Source: Neobacillus cucumis (lineage in GTDB: Bacteria > Bacillota > Bacilli > Bacillales > Cytobacillaceae). Taken from it: a DNA stretch of 64,000 bases. The DNA lies in the NCBI RefSeq assembly GCF_016908975.1, contig NZ_JAFBEX010000022.1:17873-81872 (forward strand). Direction: 5' to 3'. The notes under the pieces are model-generated. The model searched no databases and was not told where the DNA came from. It was given only the letters and a program-made list of their open reading frames with translations. The translations under genes were made by a program, and so were the position numbers. This document shows positions 56,792-64,000 of the stretch, piece after piece (the first letter of the stretch is position 1; every line of letters begins with the position of its first letter).

Positions 56792-58447
56792 CTAGAATCC
56801 TAGTGCCGCCCCATCACCTCGAGGATCTGCACCGCCAAATTTCACTTTACTATTCGGATCTATCTGTATGACCCCTGCATGCCCCATGACATCCGTAAAG
56901 GTATCTACCACCTCTACCTGATGTCCTCTTGTTTGCAGTGATTCAATAATATCGTTGGCAACTCTTCCTTCAATTTTGACACTATTGGATTCTGCTCCCC
57001 ATGTTCGCCCATATAACCATCTTGGGGCCTCAATCGCTGTCTGTATCGGAAATTGATAATCGAGAATCCTTGTTACTAAAGCAGCTTGCGTTTGCGGCTG
57101 ACCTTCTCCGCCCATCGTCCCATAAACCAAATAAGGCTGATTTTCCTTAAAAATCATCGCTGGATTTAACGTATGATAGGTTCGTTTTTTAGGATAAAGA
57201 CAATTTACATCGTTCGCATCTAGCGTAAAAAAGCTACCCCGATTTTGCAATATAATTCCCGTATCTTTTGGAATGAAACCAGAGCCATACTCATGGTAAA
57301 TACTTTGAATAAGCGAAACTGCATTTCCATATTGATCCACTACGCCAAGCCAAACGGTATCCCCTTTTGGATCCAATTGTTTTTGAAGATTGATTGGTTT
57401 AGTATAGTCGATTTTAGCGGATAATTCTATTCCCCTTTTAACAGATAAGAGCTCCTCTAAGGGAATAGGCGAAAATTCTGGATCCGTCAAATACTTGTCT
57501 CGATCCTCAAATGCGAGTTTTGTTGCTTCGATTAGTAAATGAAAATAATCCGCAGACCCTTCTTCAATGGCAGGGAGATCAAATTGATTCAAAATATTTA
57601 AAATCGATAAGGATGCAAAACCTTGTGTATTCGGAGGAAGGTTGTAGGCACGGTATCCTCGGTAGTCAACGGAAAGAGGCTCGACCCAATTAGAATGATG
57701 TGAAACAAAATCGTCGTAGGTTAATAAGCCGCCATTTGCTTGGAGATTTTTACTAATCGACTTAGCAATATCCCCTCGGTAAAATAAGCCGCTCCCCTCT
57801 TTGGATATTCCTTCTAAAGTCAAGGCTAAGTCCTTCTGTTTTATTATTTCACCTGTTCGATATGAAAAGCCAGATGTTTTTGTGAAAATTTTCTTAAATT
57901 CCGAAAATCGTTGCAAATGCCTAAATTGATTGTTTGTGTCATCTAAGTTAATATTGGTCCAATATTCTTGGCTTGGGGTTACTGGAAAGCCCTCCTTCGC
58001 ATAATGAATCGCTGATTTTAACAGTTCCTCCCAGTGAATACTTCCCTTCATTCTTTCGGTTGAATAACGATATGCTTTTTCCCAGCCGGCAACTGCCCCT
58101 GGAACCGTGTTAGCGCCAAGCGGTCCCCGAGCAGGTATCTTCTCTAGTCCCTGCTGTTTGTAAAAATCAATGGATGCATTTTCACCAGAACGACCGCTAC
58201 TATTTAATCCTTTTAATTCTTGGGTCTCGGCATTGTAGATTAACCAAAAATTATCGCCGCCAATTCCATTCATATGAGGGTAAACAACACCGATTGTAGC
58301 TGCAGCTGCAATCGCAGCCTCAACAGCATTTCCTCCCTCTTGCAGAATCTTCATGCCAGCTTGAGAGGCCAAATAATGCGGGGTGGTAATCATGGCATTC
58401 GGGGCCATCGTTGTTGGACGAAAGGACCAGTTTACACCATTTTTCAA
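56792..58447 (-). CDS. Gamma-glutamyltransferase, cytosolic YwrD-like
   Basis: This 551-residue Ntn-hydrolase acts on gamma-glutamyl compounds. Signatures: ILQEGGNAVEAAIAAAATIGVVYPHMNGIGGDNFWLIYN (N-terminal half, split here from the longer block), and GDTVWLGVVDQYGNAVSLIQS with the probable nucleophile Thr of GDTVW (about residue 363), then YGTMGGEGQPQTQ. There is no signal peptide, unlike secreted Ggt, so it is cytosolic like YwrD. The start is TTG with AAAGGAGG. It lies 22 bases after an amidase gene, giving an amidase-Ggt operon probably for amide or gamma-glutamyl substrates. Confidence 0.9.
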   Translation of the reverse strand: MKNGVNWSFRPTTMAPNAMITTPHYLASQAGMKILQEGGNAVEAAIAAAATIGVVYPHMNGIGGDNFWLIYNAETQELKGLNSSGRSGENASIDFYKQQGLEKIPARGPLGANTVPGAVAGWEKAYRYSTERMKGSIHWEELLKSAIHYAKEGFPVTPSQEYWTNINLDDTNNQFRHLQRFSEFKKIFTKTSGFSYRTGEIIKQKDLALTLEGISKEGSGLFYRGDIAKSISKNLQANGGLLTYDDFVSHHSNWVEPLSVDYRGYRAYNLPPNTQGFASLSILNILNQFDLPAIEEGSADYFHLLIEATKLAFEDRDKYLTDPEFSPIPLEELLSVKRGIELSAKIDYTKPINLQKQLDPKGDTVWLGVVDQYGNAVSLIQSIYHEYGSGFIPKDTGIILQNRGSFFTLDANDVNCLYPKKRTYHTLNPAMIFKENQPYLVYGTMGGEGQPQTQAALVTRILDYQFPIQTAIEAPRWLYGRTWGAESNSVKIEGRVANDIIESLQTRGHQVEVVDTFTDVMGHAGVIQIDPNSKVKFGGADPRGDGAALGF

Positions 58448-58469
58448 TTAAATTGCCTCCTTTCCATTT

Positions 58470-59675
58470 TTATTTAGTTGCAATATTCACACTTTTCTCA
58501 ACAAGAACAGACGTCAATCGCTTGGCACATCTGAGTAACTGAATATCTTGGTATTGGTTAGCAATGAACGATAATCCGATTGGGATTCCATTACTTTTCA
58601 ATAAAGGAATCGTTACCTGTGGGAACCCCGTTAATCCAGCTATACAGGTCAGCTTCATTGCTCTTGTGCGATAAGTCTCCATTTCCTCCAATGATGACTT
58701 TCGTAATGGTGCATCTCCTGGTGCAGTGGGTATGACTAATAGGCCGTTTGTTTTTAATAAACTTGAAAGCTTTTGTTTTATTTTTTCTTTATGATGATTT
58801 AAAGAGTTGAGCTCAAGTTGGTTCAAAGTACTAGCCCATTCAAACCGTTCCCTTATTCCAGGTCCAAAGGTTGGATTTACGGCTTCAATCCACGCACCAT
58901 GTTCTTGCCAAATTTCAATTCCTTGAATGCTTCTAAAAAGTTGTGACCAATCTGTCAGCCCCTCATCTGAAATAACAATTGAGTCAGAATTGTCATACAA
59001 TTCAGATAATATAGTTGCTGCGTTTATTAAGCAGTCCTTTGTATCTCCTTCGACAAAGGACCAGGCTTCTCTTTCAAAATAGATCGAATCAAAGTCCTCA
59101 TGAATTTCATTATCATGCTGAATGAGAACTTCTCCAACTCTTAATAATACTTCGGCGCTGTTTGCCATCCATCCTACCGTATCAAAAGATTTAGCTAATG
59201 GGACCACTCCCTCAATATTCACTAAACCATGTGTCGGTCGATATCCAAATAACCCGCAATAGGATGATGGGATCCGAATGGATCCACCTGTATCCGTACC
59301 GAGTGCAAAGTCCACTAATCCTGCAGCCACCGCTACAGCTGAACCACTGGAAGAACCCCCTGGTATTCGATCTTGTGCATATGGATTAGTTGGGGTACCA
59401 TAATGGAAATTTTCACCATTTAAACTATACATTAATTCATCTGTATGGGTAGTTCCTTTTAGATATGCCCCTTGGTCCAATAACAAGTTAATAACAGGCG
59501 CGTTTTGAGTTGCCGGTTGATGGGTTTTGAGCCAGTCTGGATTTCCAGCACTAGCAAGATAATCTTTTATATCAAATACATCCTTAACTGCAAACGTTCG
59601 ACCATTTAATTTTCCAGCGGCAGTAGGAACTATATTTAACTGATCATCCATAAAAGCATTCCACTGATTTTTCAT
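58470..59675 (-). CDS. Amidase (amidase signature family)
   Basis: This 401-residue serine amidase has the Ser-cisSer-Lys triad: Lys in FAVKDVFD (about residue 31), cis-Ser in PGGSSSGSAVAVAAG (about 106-120) and nucleophile Ser in GTDTGGSIRIPSS (about 132). GLFGYRPTHGLVN follows. The shorter length resembles indoleacetamide/AMI1-type amidases. The ATG at 59675 has GGGGG at about 7 bases; the longer GTG start at 59693 overlaps that site. Substrate unknown. It is read with the Ggt gene. Confidence 0.88.
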   Translation of the reverse strand: MKNQWNAFMDDQLNIVPTAAGKLNGRTFAVKDVFDIKDYLASAGNPDWLKTHQPATQNAPVINLLLDQGAYLKGTTHTDELMYSLNGENFHYGTPTNPYAQDRIPGGSSSGSAVAVAAGLVDFALGTDTGGSIRIPSSYCGLFGYRPTHGLVNIEGVVPLAKSFDTVGWMANSAEVLLRVGEVLIQHDNEIHEDFDSIYFEREAWSFVEGDTKDCLINAATILSELYDNSDSIVISDEGLTDWSQLFRSIQGIEIWQEHGAWIEAVNPTFGPGIRERFEWASTLNQLELNSLNHHKEKIKQKLSSLLKTNGLLVIPTAPGDAPLRKSSLEEMETYRTRAMKLTCIAGLTGFPQVTIPLLKSNGIPIGLSFIANQYQDIQLLRCAKRLTSVLVEKSVNIATK

Positions 59676-59801
59676 GCCGTACCCCCAGTTCACTAATGAA
59701 GTTTATATATAATTATAATGAGAAAATTCAAACGAGTCATTAGTATTCCTTCTAAAGATTTAAATGTTTTTGGTTAATATCACTAAATAAAACCTGCCAA
59801 T

Positions 59802-59835
59802 AAAAAAAGAAACTGACTCCATCTGAGCAGCTTCC
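59802..59835 (-). terminator. Probable terminator of ferredoxin gene
   Basis: The GAA-g-CTG/CAG-t-TTC stem precedes TTTTTTT on the minus strand. The stem is short. Confidence 0.55.
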
Positions 59836-59873
59836 TTTAAGATTCATTCTCTATCTTATTTTTCTATAAAATA

Positions 59874-60125
59874 TTATTCAAACTTGCCTGGATCGCTATT
59901 AAAAGGCTCGTTCGAGATTTTTATGGAGCCAGATGGACATCCATCATATGCCTCTATTACATCCTCTATTGATTCTTCTGGGATTTCAGCATTTCCTTGG
60001 TTTTTATCTAAATAAACAAATGAAATGCCGTCGTCATCATAATCAAAAACCTCTGGAGCAGAAACAAAACATGCCCCACACGCAATACATGTATCTCGAT
60101 CAACAATTGTAAATTTTTTTGTCAT
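59874..60125 (-). CDS. fer: [4Fe-4S] ferredoxin
   Basis: This 83-residue single-cluster ferredoxin closely matches B. subtilis Fer. Cluster ligands are in CIACGAC (residues 13, 16, 19) and Cys in YDGCPSGSI (about 63). The remainder is acidic, and the C-terminal FNSDPGKFE matches the family. It carries low-potential electrons. The gene is divergent from an FMN-less CysJ-type reductase (start 60331), and a 2-oxoacid:ferredoxin oxidoreductase is also present in the window. Both are possible partners. Confidence 0.95.
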   Translation of the reverse strand: MTKKFTIVDRDTCIACGACFVSAPEVFDYDDDGISFVYLDKNQGNAEIPEESIEDVIEAYDGCPSGSIKISNEPFNSDPGKFE

Positions 60126-60330
60126 AATATTCTCCTATATTTTTCTAGATGATGGGTTTCTTAACAACGTTTTTCATGATAAAATTAAATTCTTAATTTT
60201 ATCTTAATATTAAAATTTTTTACAAGCATTTTTTAAGGGAATTTTAATGCTAACCAGTTATAATAGGTGGTGTAAGTAAGAAACAGTTAACCTAGATATC
60301 CTAGTAAATACACTTTAAGAGGTGAAACAT

Positions 60331-61506
60331 ATGCAAATAACAGCAGAAAATAAGAATGAAGGTAAAAAAGTACCGCCAACATATTCAAGAATGAATCCTT
60401 TTCAAGCGAAAGTTCTAAAAAACATCAACTTAAATGGGGCTAGCTCAAATAAAGAAACAAGACATATTGAGCTATCATTAGAAGGTTCTGGCCTTTCCTA
60501 TAACCCTGGGGATGCTCTAGGTGTCCTTCCTCAAAATGATCCAGAACTAGTGGCAGCACTTCTTGAAGAAATGAATTGGGATGGAAAAATCGTTGTAACC
60601 GTTGGTAAACAAGGTGAAACACTCCCATTAATAGAAGCATTAACAAACCATTTTGAAATCACGCTTTTATCTAAAAAGATTCTTTCCGGGGCAGCTGCAT
60701 TTACAGAAAATGAAGAACTGCAAAGGCTTGTCCAAGTAGAAAATGCTGCTGAATTAAAAGAATATACAAATGGTCGAGATTTACTTGATATGTTACGTGA
60801 TTTCGGACCATTTAAGGCTACTGCCGAAGAGTTTGTATCTCTTTTAAGAAAAATGACAGCTCGTCTTTATTCGATTGCAAGCAGCATCACTGCTCATCCT
60901 GGTGAAGTACATTTAACCATCGGTGCTGTTCGTTATACAGCTCACGGACGCGATCGGAAAGGTGTATGTTCTGTCCAAGTTGCAGAACGTACGAAGGAAG
61001 GAGATACACTTCCCGTTTTTGTACAGCCCAATAAGCACTTCCATTTGCCAGAGTCGCAAGAAAAAGATATTATTATGGTCGGTCCTGGGACAGGCATTGC
61101 ACCATTCCGTTCATTTATTGAGGAACGAGCAGTTACAAAAGCAGAAGGCAGAACATGGCTTTTCTTTGGTGATCAGCATGCATCCACAGACTTCCTTTAT
61201 CAAGATGAGTTAGAAAAATATCAACAAGACGGAGTTCTAACAAGATTAGAGACTGCGTTCTCCCGTGATTCAGACAAAAAAGTTTATGTACAGCATAGAA
61301 TGCTTGAAAACAGCAAAGAATTATTTGAATGGCTGGAAAATGGAGCTTATTTCTTTGTTTGCGGTGATAAGCAATATATGGCGAAGGACGTTCACAGCGC
61401 TCTCTTAAGCGTGATTGAAAAAGAAGGATCTATGACGCCTGAAGAAGCAGAAGCATATCTTAACAGTATGAAAGAACAAGGCCGTTATCAACGAGATGTA
61501 TATTAA
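60331..61506 (+). CDS. CysJ-type NADPH:flavin reductase lacking the flavodoxin domain
   Basis: This 391-residue flavoprotein has the FAD and NADPH domains of sulfite reductase flavoprotein (CysJ) but no N-terminal FMN/flavodoxin domain (CysJ is about 600). FAD binding is in ARLYSIASS (about 189-197) and KGVCSVQVAE. NADPH binding is in GPGTGIAPFRSFIEER (about 251-266) and WLFFGDQHASTDFLYQDEL. The C-terminal QGRYQRDVY matches CysJ. It has its own promoter region and AAGAGGTG before the ATG, so it is not a truncated fragment. Without the FMN domain it must pass electrons to a separate carrier; the divergent ferredoxin is the obvious candidate. No cysI is in the window. Confidence 0.85.
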   Translation: MQITAENKNEGKKVPPTYSRMNPFQAKVLKNINLNGASSNKETRHIELSLEGSGLSYNPGDALGVLPQNDPELVAALLEEMNWDGKIVVTVGKQGETLPLIEALTNHFEITLLSKKILSGAAAFTENEELQRLVQVENAAELKEYTNGRDLLDMLRDFGPFKATAEEFVSLLRKMTARLYSIASSITAHPGEVHLTIGAVRYTAHGRDRKGVCSVQVAERTKEGDTLPVFVQPNKHFHLPESQEKDIIMVGPGTGIAPFRSFIEERAVTKAEGRTWLFFGDQHASTDFLYQDELEKYQQDGVLTRLETAFSRDSDKKVYVQHRMLENSKELFEWLENGAYFFVCGDKQYMAKDVHSALLSVIEKEGSMTPEEAEAYLNSMKEQGRYQRDVY

Positions 61507-61524
61507 ATAGATGGTTTTAAACCA

Positions 61525-61573
61525 ATCTAACAAAGAGGGACTCCATTTAATGGAGTCCCTCTTTGTTAGATGA
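61525..61573. terminator. Long bidirectional terminator
   Basis: ATCTAACAAAGAGGGACTCC and its complement form a 20+ bp stem between convergent genes ending at 61506 and 61681. Confidence 0.88.
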
Positions 61574-61680
61574 TTATTTATAACTCAAGCCAAAATCAAA
61601 TCCGTACTGACCCCACTCTTATTTTTATAATCATATGATGGATCTTCTTCATATCCAGGAATATCTCTAAATTCTTTAAA

Positions 61681-62892
61681 CTAGTTCGAATCCTTAACAA
61701 CATAACCATTATTTTTTAAAAGTAACCTAATTTCCTCTATATGGTCCTGATTTTTCGTTTCTAACGCGAGCTTCAGCTGGGCATAGCCAGGATAAATATC
61801 CTTGCCAAAATGATCGTGATGAACCGATTGGATATTAGCATCTAAATCTGATATAAAACGTAACACTCTTTGCAATTCCCCTGGCTTATCTTTTACAATC
61901 AAAGTAAAATTAGCATATCGTCCGGATTCGACCATACCACGCTCAATAATGCGTGAAATGAAATTTACATCCACATTTCCACCACTAAGAACTGCTACTA
62001 CATTCTTTTCTTTGAAATTAACTTTTTGATATAATAGAGACGCCAAGGAGACGGCCCCTGACCCTTCTACCAGAAGCTTATTCCGCTCTAACAGAAGTAG
62101 CATGGTTCTAGCAATTTCCATTTCATCCACACACAAAACATCATCTACATATTTTTCTACCAGCTCAAAATTATGTATACCTGGTTTTTTGACGGCAATC
62201 CCGTCAGCCATTGTCGGGGTAGAATCCACCATGACAGGCTTATTTTCGGCTAAAGATTGTTTCATACTAGGACATGCTAACGTTTGAACACCATAGACAC
62301 GAATATCGGGATTCTTCTCCTTAACCGCTAAGGCTATACCACCAATGAGTCCCCCACCTCCTACAGGTACCATAATGGCTTCAACATCTGGAAGTTGCTC
62401 AAGTATCTCTAGACCAACTGTCCCTTGTCCAGCAATGACAGCATCATCATCAAAGGCATGGATGAAAGTTGCCCCCATTTGCTCTTTTAATTCCAATGCG
62501 TAAGCTAAAGCATCGTCAAACACATTCCCTTGCAGCACTACTTTTGCACCATACTGTTTAGTTGCGGATACTTTACTTAACGGCGCCCCCTTAGGCATCA
62601 CAATGGTACAGGGGATCCCTAGCATTTGACTGGAATAAGCCACACCTTGAGCGTGATTTCCGGCGGATGCCGCCACCACCCCTTTTTGTAACTCGGATTC
62701 TGATAAGGATATCATTTTATTATAGGAGCCTCTTACTTTAAAAGAGCCTGTTTTCTGTAGGTTTTCAAGCTTGAGATAAACTTTATTATTTCCAGAAATA
62801 TTGCTAAACGTTTGCGAAAAATCAAGTGGAGTTGTATGAACAACTCCCTTCATTTTTTCCCGTGCAAGAATAATATCATCTATAGATATCAA
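61681..62892 (-). CDS. Threonine ammonia-lyase, catabolic-type with ACT-like C-terminus
   Basis: This PLP enzyme deaminates threonine to 2-oxobutyrate. The 403-residue protein (start TTG at 62892, after GAGAGG) has the PLP Lys in TGSFKVRGSYNK (about residue 52), ASAGNHAQGVA, and PVGGGGLIGG for phosphate binding. The C-terminal ACT-like domain is NFTLIVKDKPGELQRVLRFISDLDANIQSVHHDH. Length and sequence resemble the ~400-residue ilvA/tdcB short type rather than B. subtilis biosynthetic IlvA. The longer frame to 62946 (GTG) has no comparable site. It stands alone, so a catabolic role is more likely than isoleucine synthesis. Confidence 0.9.
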   Translation of the reverse strand: MISIDDIILAREKMKGVVHTTPLDFSQTFSNISGNNKVYLKLENLQKTGSFKVRGSYNKMISLSESELQKGVVAASAGNHAQGVAYSSQMLGIPCTIVMPKGAPLSKVSATKQYGAKVVLQGNVFDDALAYALELKEQMGATFIHAFDDDAVIAGQGTVGLEILEQLPDVEAIMVPVGGGGLIGGIALAVKEKNPDIRVYGVQTLACPSMKQSLAENKPVMVDSTPTMADGIAVKKPGIHNFELVEKYVDDVLCVDEMEIARTMLLLLERNKLLVEGSGAVSLASLLYQKVNFKEKNVVAVLSGGNVDVNFISRIIERGMVESGRYANFTLIVKDKPGELQRVLRFISDLDANIQSVHHDHFGKDIYPGYAQLKLALETKNQDHIEEIRLLLKNNGYVVKDSN

Positions 62893-62967
62893 ATCTAACG
62901 ACCTCTCATATCCAAATTTATTATTTTTAGGATATACCTGGTTCACTTATTTATACTTAGTCTTTTG

Positions 62968-63360
62968 TTACGGCACAATTCTCGGAAGTTTAACGGATTC
63001 TTCTTCAAGTACTTTCAGACCCCCCAATACCTCATAGGCAGATCCAACAGACACAAGGAAATCCCCAGTTATGGCAATTTTTTGTTCAAGCAAAAGTTTC
63101 ATTTTATCGGTTTCTCCAATTTGGCTTTGTACCGACAAAGCCTCTAACAATTGACCGATCGTTCTCACCCACGCGCCTGTAAGAATTTGCTGTTCACCCA
63201 TTTTAAAGGGGTCTTCTTCTAAGACATATAATCCAGATAATCCCTTAATCTCAATAAACTGTCCGATTACTTGAATCCATAACCCAAGAGCAACCTCATT
63301 TTCCAACTGCAGAATTTTCTTTTCTTTGATTTCTTGTTCGCTACTTGTTTCCTTAGACAT
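62968..63360 (-). CDS. Three-repeat helical protein of unknown function (DUF6944-like)
   Basis: The 130-residue protein has three related helical repeats, each with an aromatic or hydrophobic start, a central Gly and a Glu: LWIQVIGQFIEIKG, AWVRTIGQLLEALS and DFLVSVGSAYEVLGG, spaced about 45 residues apart. I recall similar Bacillus proteins listed under a domain of unknown function, but am not certain of the number. No signal or membrane helix is obvious, though the repeats are amphipathic. The start at 63360 lies 6 bases after GGGGGG. Confidence 0.65.
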   Translation of the reverse strand: MSKETSSEQEIKEKKILQLENEVALGLWIQVIGQFIEIKGLSGLYVLEEDPFKMGEQQILTGAWVRTIGQLLEALSVQSQIGETDKMKLLLEQKIAITGDFLVSVGSAYEVLGGLKVLEEESVKLPRIVP

Positions 63361-63539
63361 TTCCATCCCCCCCAATCCCGGAACACAAATTTCAATTATT
63401 TTATGTGAAACTACCTAAATCGTGTGTTTTTTATAAGATTCAAACACTTTGTAAAGTACATAATCAAATTGCTTTCGCCTAGCATAGAGTGGAATAAGAA
63501 TAATTGAAGAGTTTATGAAAAAAAGGCGGTGGATCGGTT

Positions 63540-63908
63540 TTGTTTGAAGTAAAAAAATCTAAATATGGCAGAGGAATCTTTGCAACCCGTAATATTGAAA
63601 AGGGCGAACTCATCCACGAGGCTCCAGTCATTATTTCACCAAGCAAAGAATATAAAAATTTGAGGAAGACGGTGTTTATAGAGTATGTATTTTGGTGGGG
63701 AGAAAATTTGGAGGAATGTGCGCTTGCATTAGGCTACGGTTCACTGTTTAACCATTCCTTTCAGCCAAATGCTTTATATAAATTAAACTTAGCTAACAAA
63801 ACGATAGACTTTTATGCTCATACCAATATAGTAGAGGGCGAAGAAATTTTAATAAACTACAATGGAGACCCCGATAATGATACCCCTGTGTGGTTTGAAA
63901 TGTTATAA
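63540..63908 (+). CDS. SET-domain protein
   Basis: This 122-residue protein is essentially a minimal SET domain. The N-terminal GRGIFATRNIEKGELIHEAPV matches the SET-N strands, ALGYGSLFNHSFQPNALY carries the signature NHSxxPN (about 75-80), and GEEILINYNGDP is the C-terminal GEE..INY segment. SET enzymes methylate lysine with S-adenosylmethionine; bacterial ones have few known targets. It lacks the Cys-rich post-SET region. The start is TTG with GGCGGTGG. It sits directly beside the 3' end of a group II intron on the other strand. Confidence 0.85.
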   Translation: MFEVKKSKYGRGIFATRNIEKGELIHEAPVIISPSKEYKNLRKTVFIEYVFWWGENLEECALALGYGSLFNHSFQPNALYKLNLANKTIDFYAHTNIVEGEEILINYNGDPDNDTPVWFEML

Positions 63909-63913
63909 ATAAA

Positions 63914-64000
63914 GTAGGGAAACCTCTCACGAGGCTTCCCCCTTATCAAACCGCACGTGCCCTACTAAGGCATACGGCTTACCAACATGTTACATTGAAT
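63914..64000 (-). mobile_element. Group II intron, 3' end (domains V and VI), cut by window edge
   Basis: Read on the minus strand, bases 63981-63948 form a 34-nt domain V beginning AAGCCGTATGCC with the catalytic AGC triad and closing GGCACGTGCGGTTT. It is followed by a domain VI-like hairpin, GGGGGAAGCCTCGTGAGAGGTTTCCC, and then TACT. This matches the 3' end of bacterial group II introns. The exact 3' splice boundary (about 63914) is an estimate. The reverse transcriptase ORF would lie to the right, outside the window. Confidence 0.8.

Noticed and set aside
60331..61506. CysJ pseudogene
   Set aside because: The missing flavodoxin domain is absent cleanly, with an intact start, ribosome binding site and divergent neighbour; no remnant of the FMN domain is seen upstream.

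Overview
The window looks like chromosomal DNA from a low-GC, endospore-forming member of the Bacillaceae. Evidence: strong GGAGG-type ribosome binding sites, many TTG and GTG starts, an alpha/beta-type small acid-soluble spore protein, a CotF-like spore coat protein, a GerA-type germination protein at the left edge, and a typical Bacillus gene complement (queCDE under a preQ1 riboswitch, pucR/pucF/pucG purine catabolism, yvgN, iolS, patB, TerC and ChrA families). The lifestyle looks facultatively anaerobic: adhE has two Rex-type operators, a formate/nitrite channel has a third candidate, and a two-gene 2-oxoacid:ferredoxin oxidoreductase is present. No tRNA, rRNA, CRISPR array, prophage or transposase gene was seen. 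The right edge cuts the 3' end of a group II intron.

Layout. 1-14 kb: germination gene edge, unknown proteins, thioesterase, VanW lipoprotein, formate channel, proline dehydrogenase, a lone ftsZ with no ftsA, a 2-hydroxyacid dehydrogenase, a DinB-like protein, a sirtuin, a 46-residue zinc ribbon and Rex-controlled adhE. 14-26 kb: a CAP-domain exported protein, dapA behind a lysine riboswitch, SDR and AKR reductases, the NAD(P)HX repair enzyme, SASP, TerC, an FMN reductase, a membrane protein pair and iolS. 26-38 kb: a ThDP enzyme, the two-gene oxidoreductase, a divergent PRPP synthetase, and an autoregulated TetR-ftsH pair, then a DUF3311/sodium symporter pair. 38-46 kb: a DAO-type flavoprotein, a YitT-like protein, queCDE, a sugar kinase, patB, an unknown protein and CotF. 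46-55 kb: purine catabolism (pucG, pucF, pucR, permease, uraD, an FMO-like flavoprotein, hydroxyisourate hydrolase). 55-64 kb: split chromate transporter, gamma-glutamyltransferase with an amidase, ferredoxin divergent from an FMN-less CysJ-type reductase, threonine ammonia-lyase, a three-repeat unknown protein and a SET-domain protein.

The most unusual content is non-coding. Three intergenic loci (18.8-19.3, 37.8-38.3 and 56.2-56.8 kb) each hold about ten tandem units with the same 52-bp period. Every unit contains a hairpin built on ATGAA/TTCAT arms, but the unit sequence is locus-specific. They appear to be one family of homogenised hairpin arrays. Other dispersed elements are a ~130-bp GC-rich inverted-end element (two copies), a GCGC-ended element (three copies) and a 13-bp motif GGTGCCTGACACC or variants (five copies, two overlapping stop codons).

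The most interesting protein-level hypothesis is the purine operon. The slot between OHCU decarboxylase and hydroxyisourate hydrolase, where a urate-oxidising enzyme would be expected, is filled by an FMO-like flavoprotein, and no cofactorless uricase is present in the window. Three diverged versions of normally essential genes (ftsZ, ftsH, prs) also sit here outside their usual clusters.
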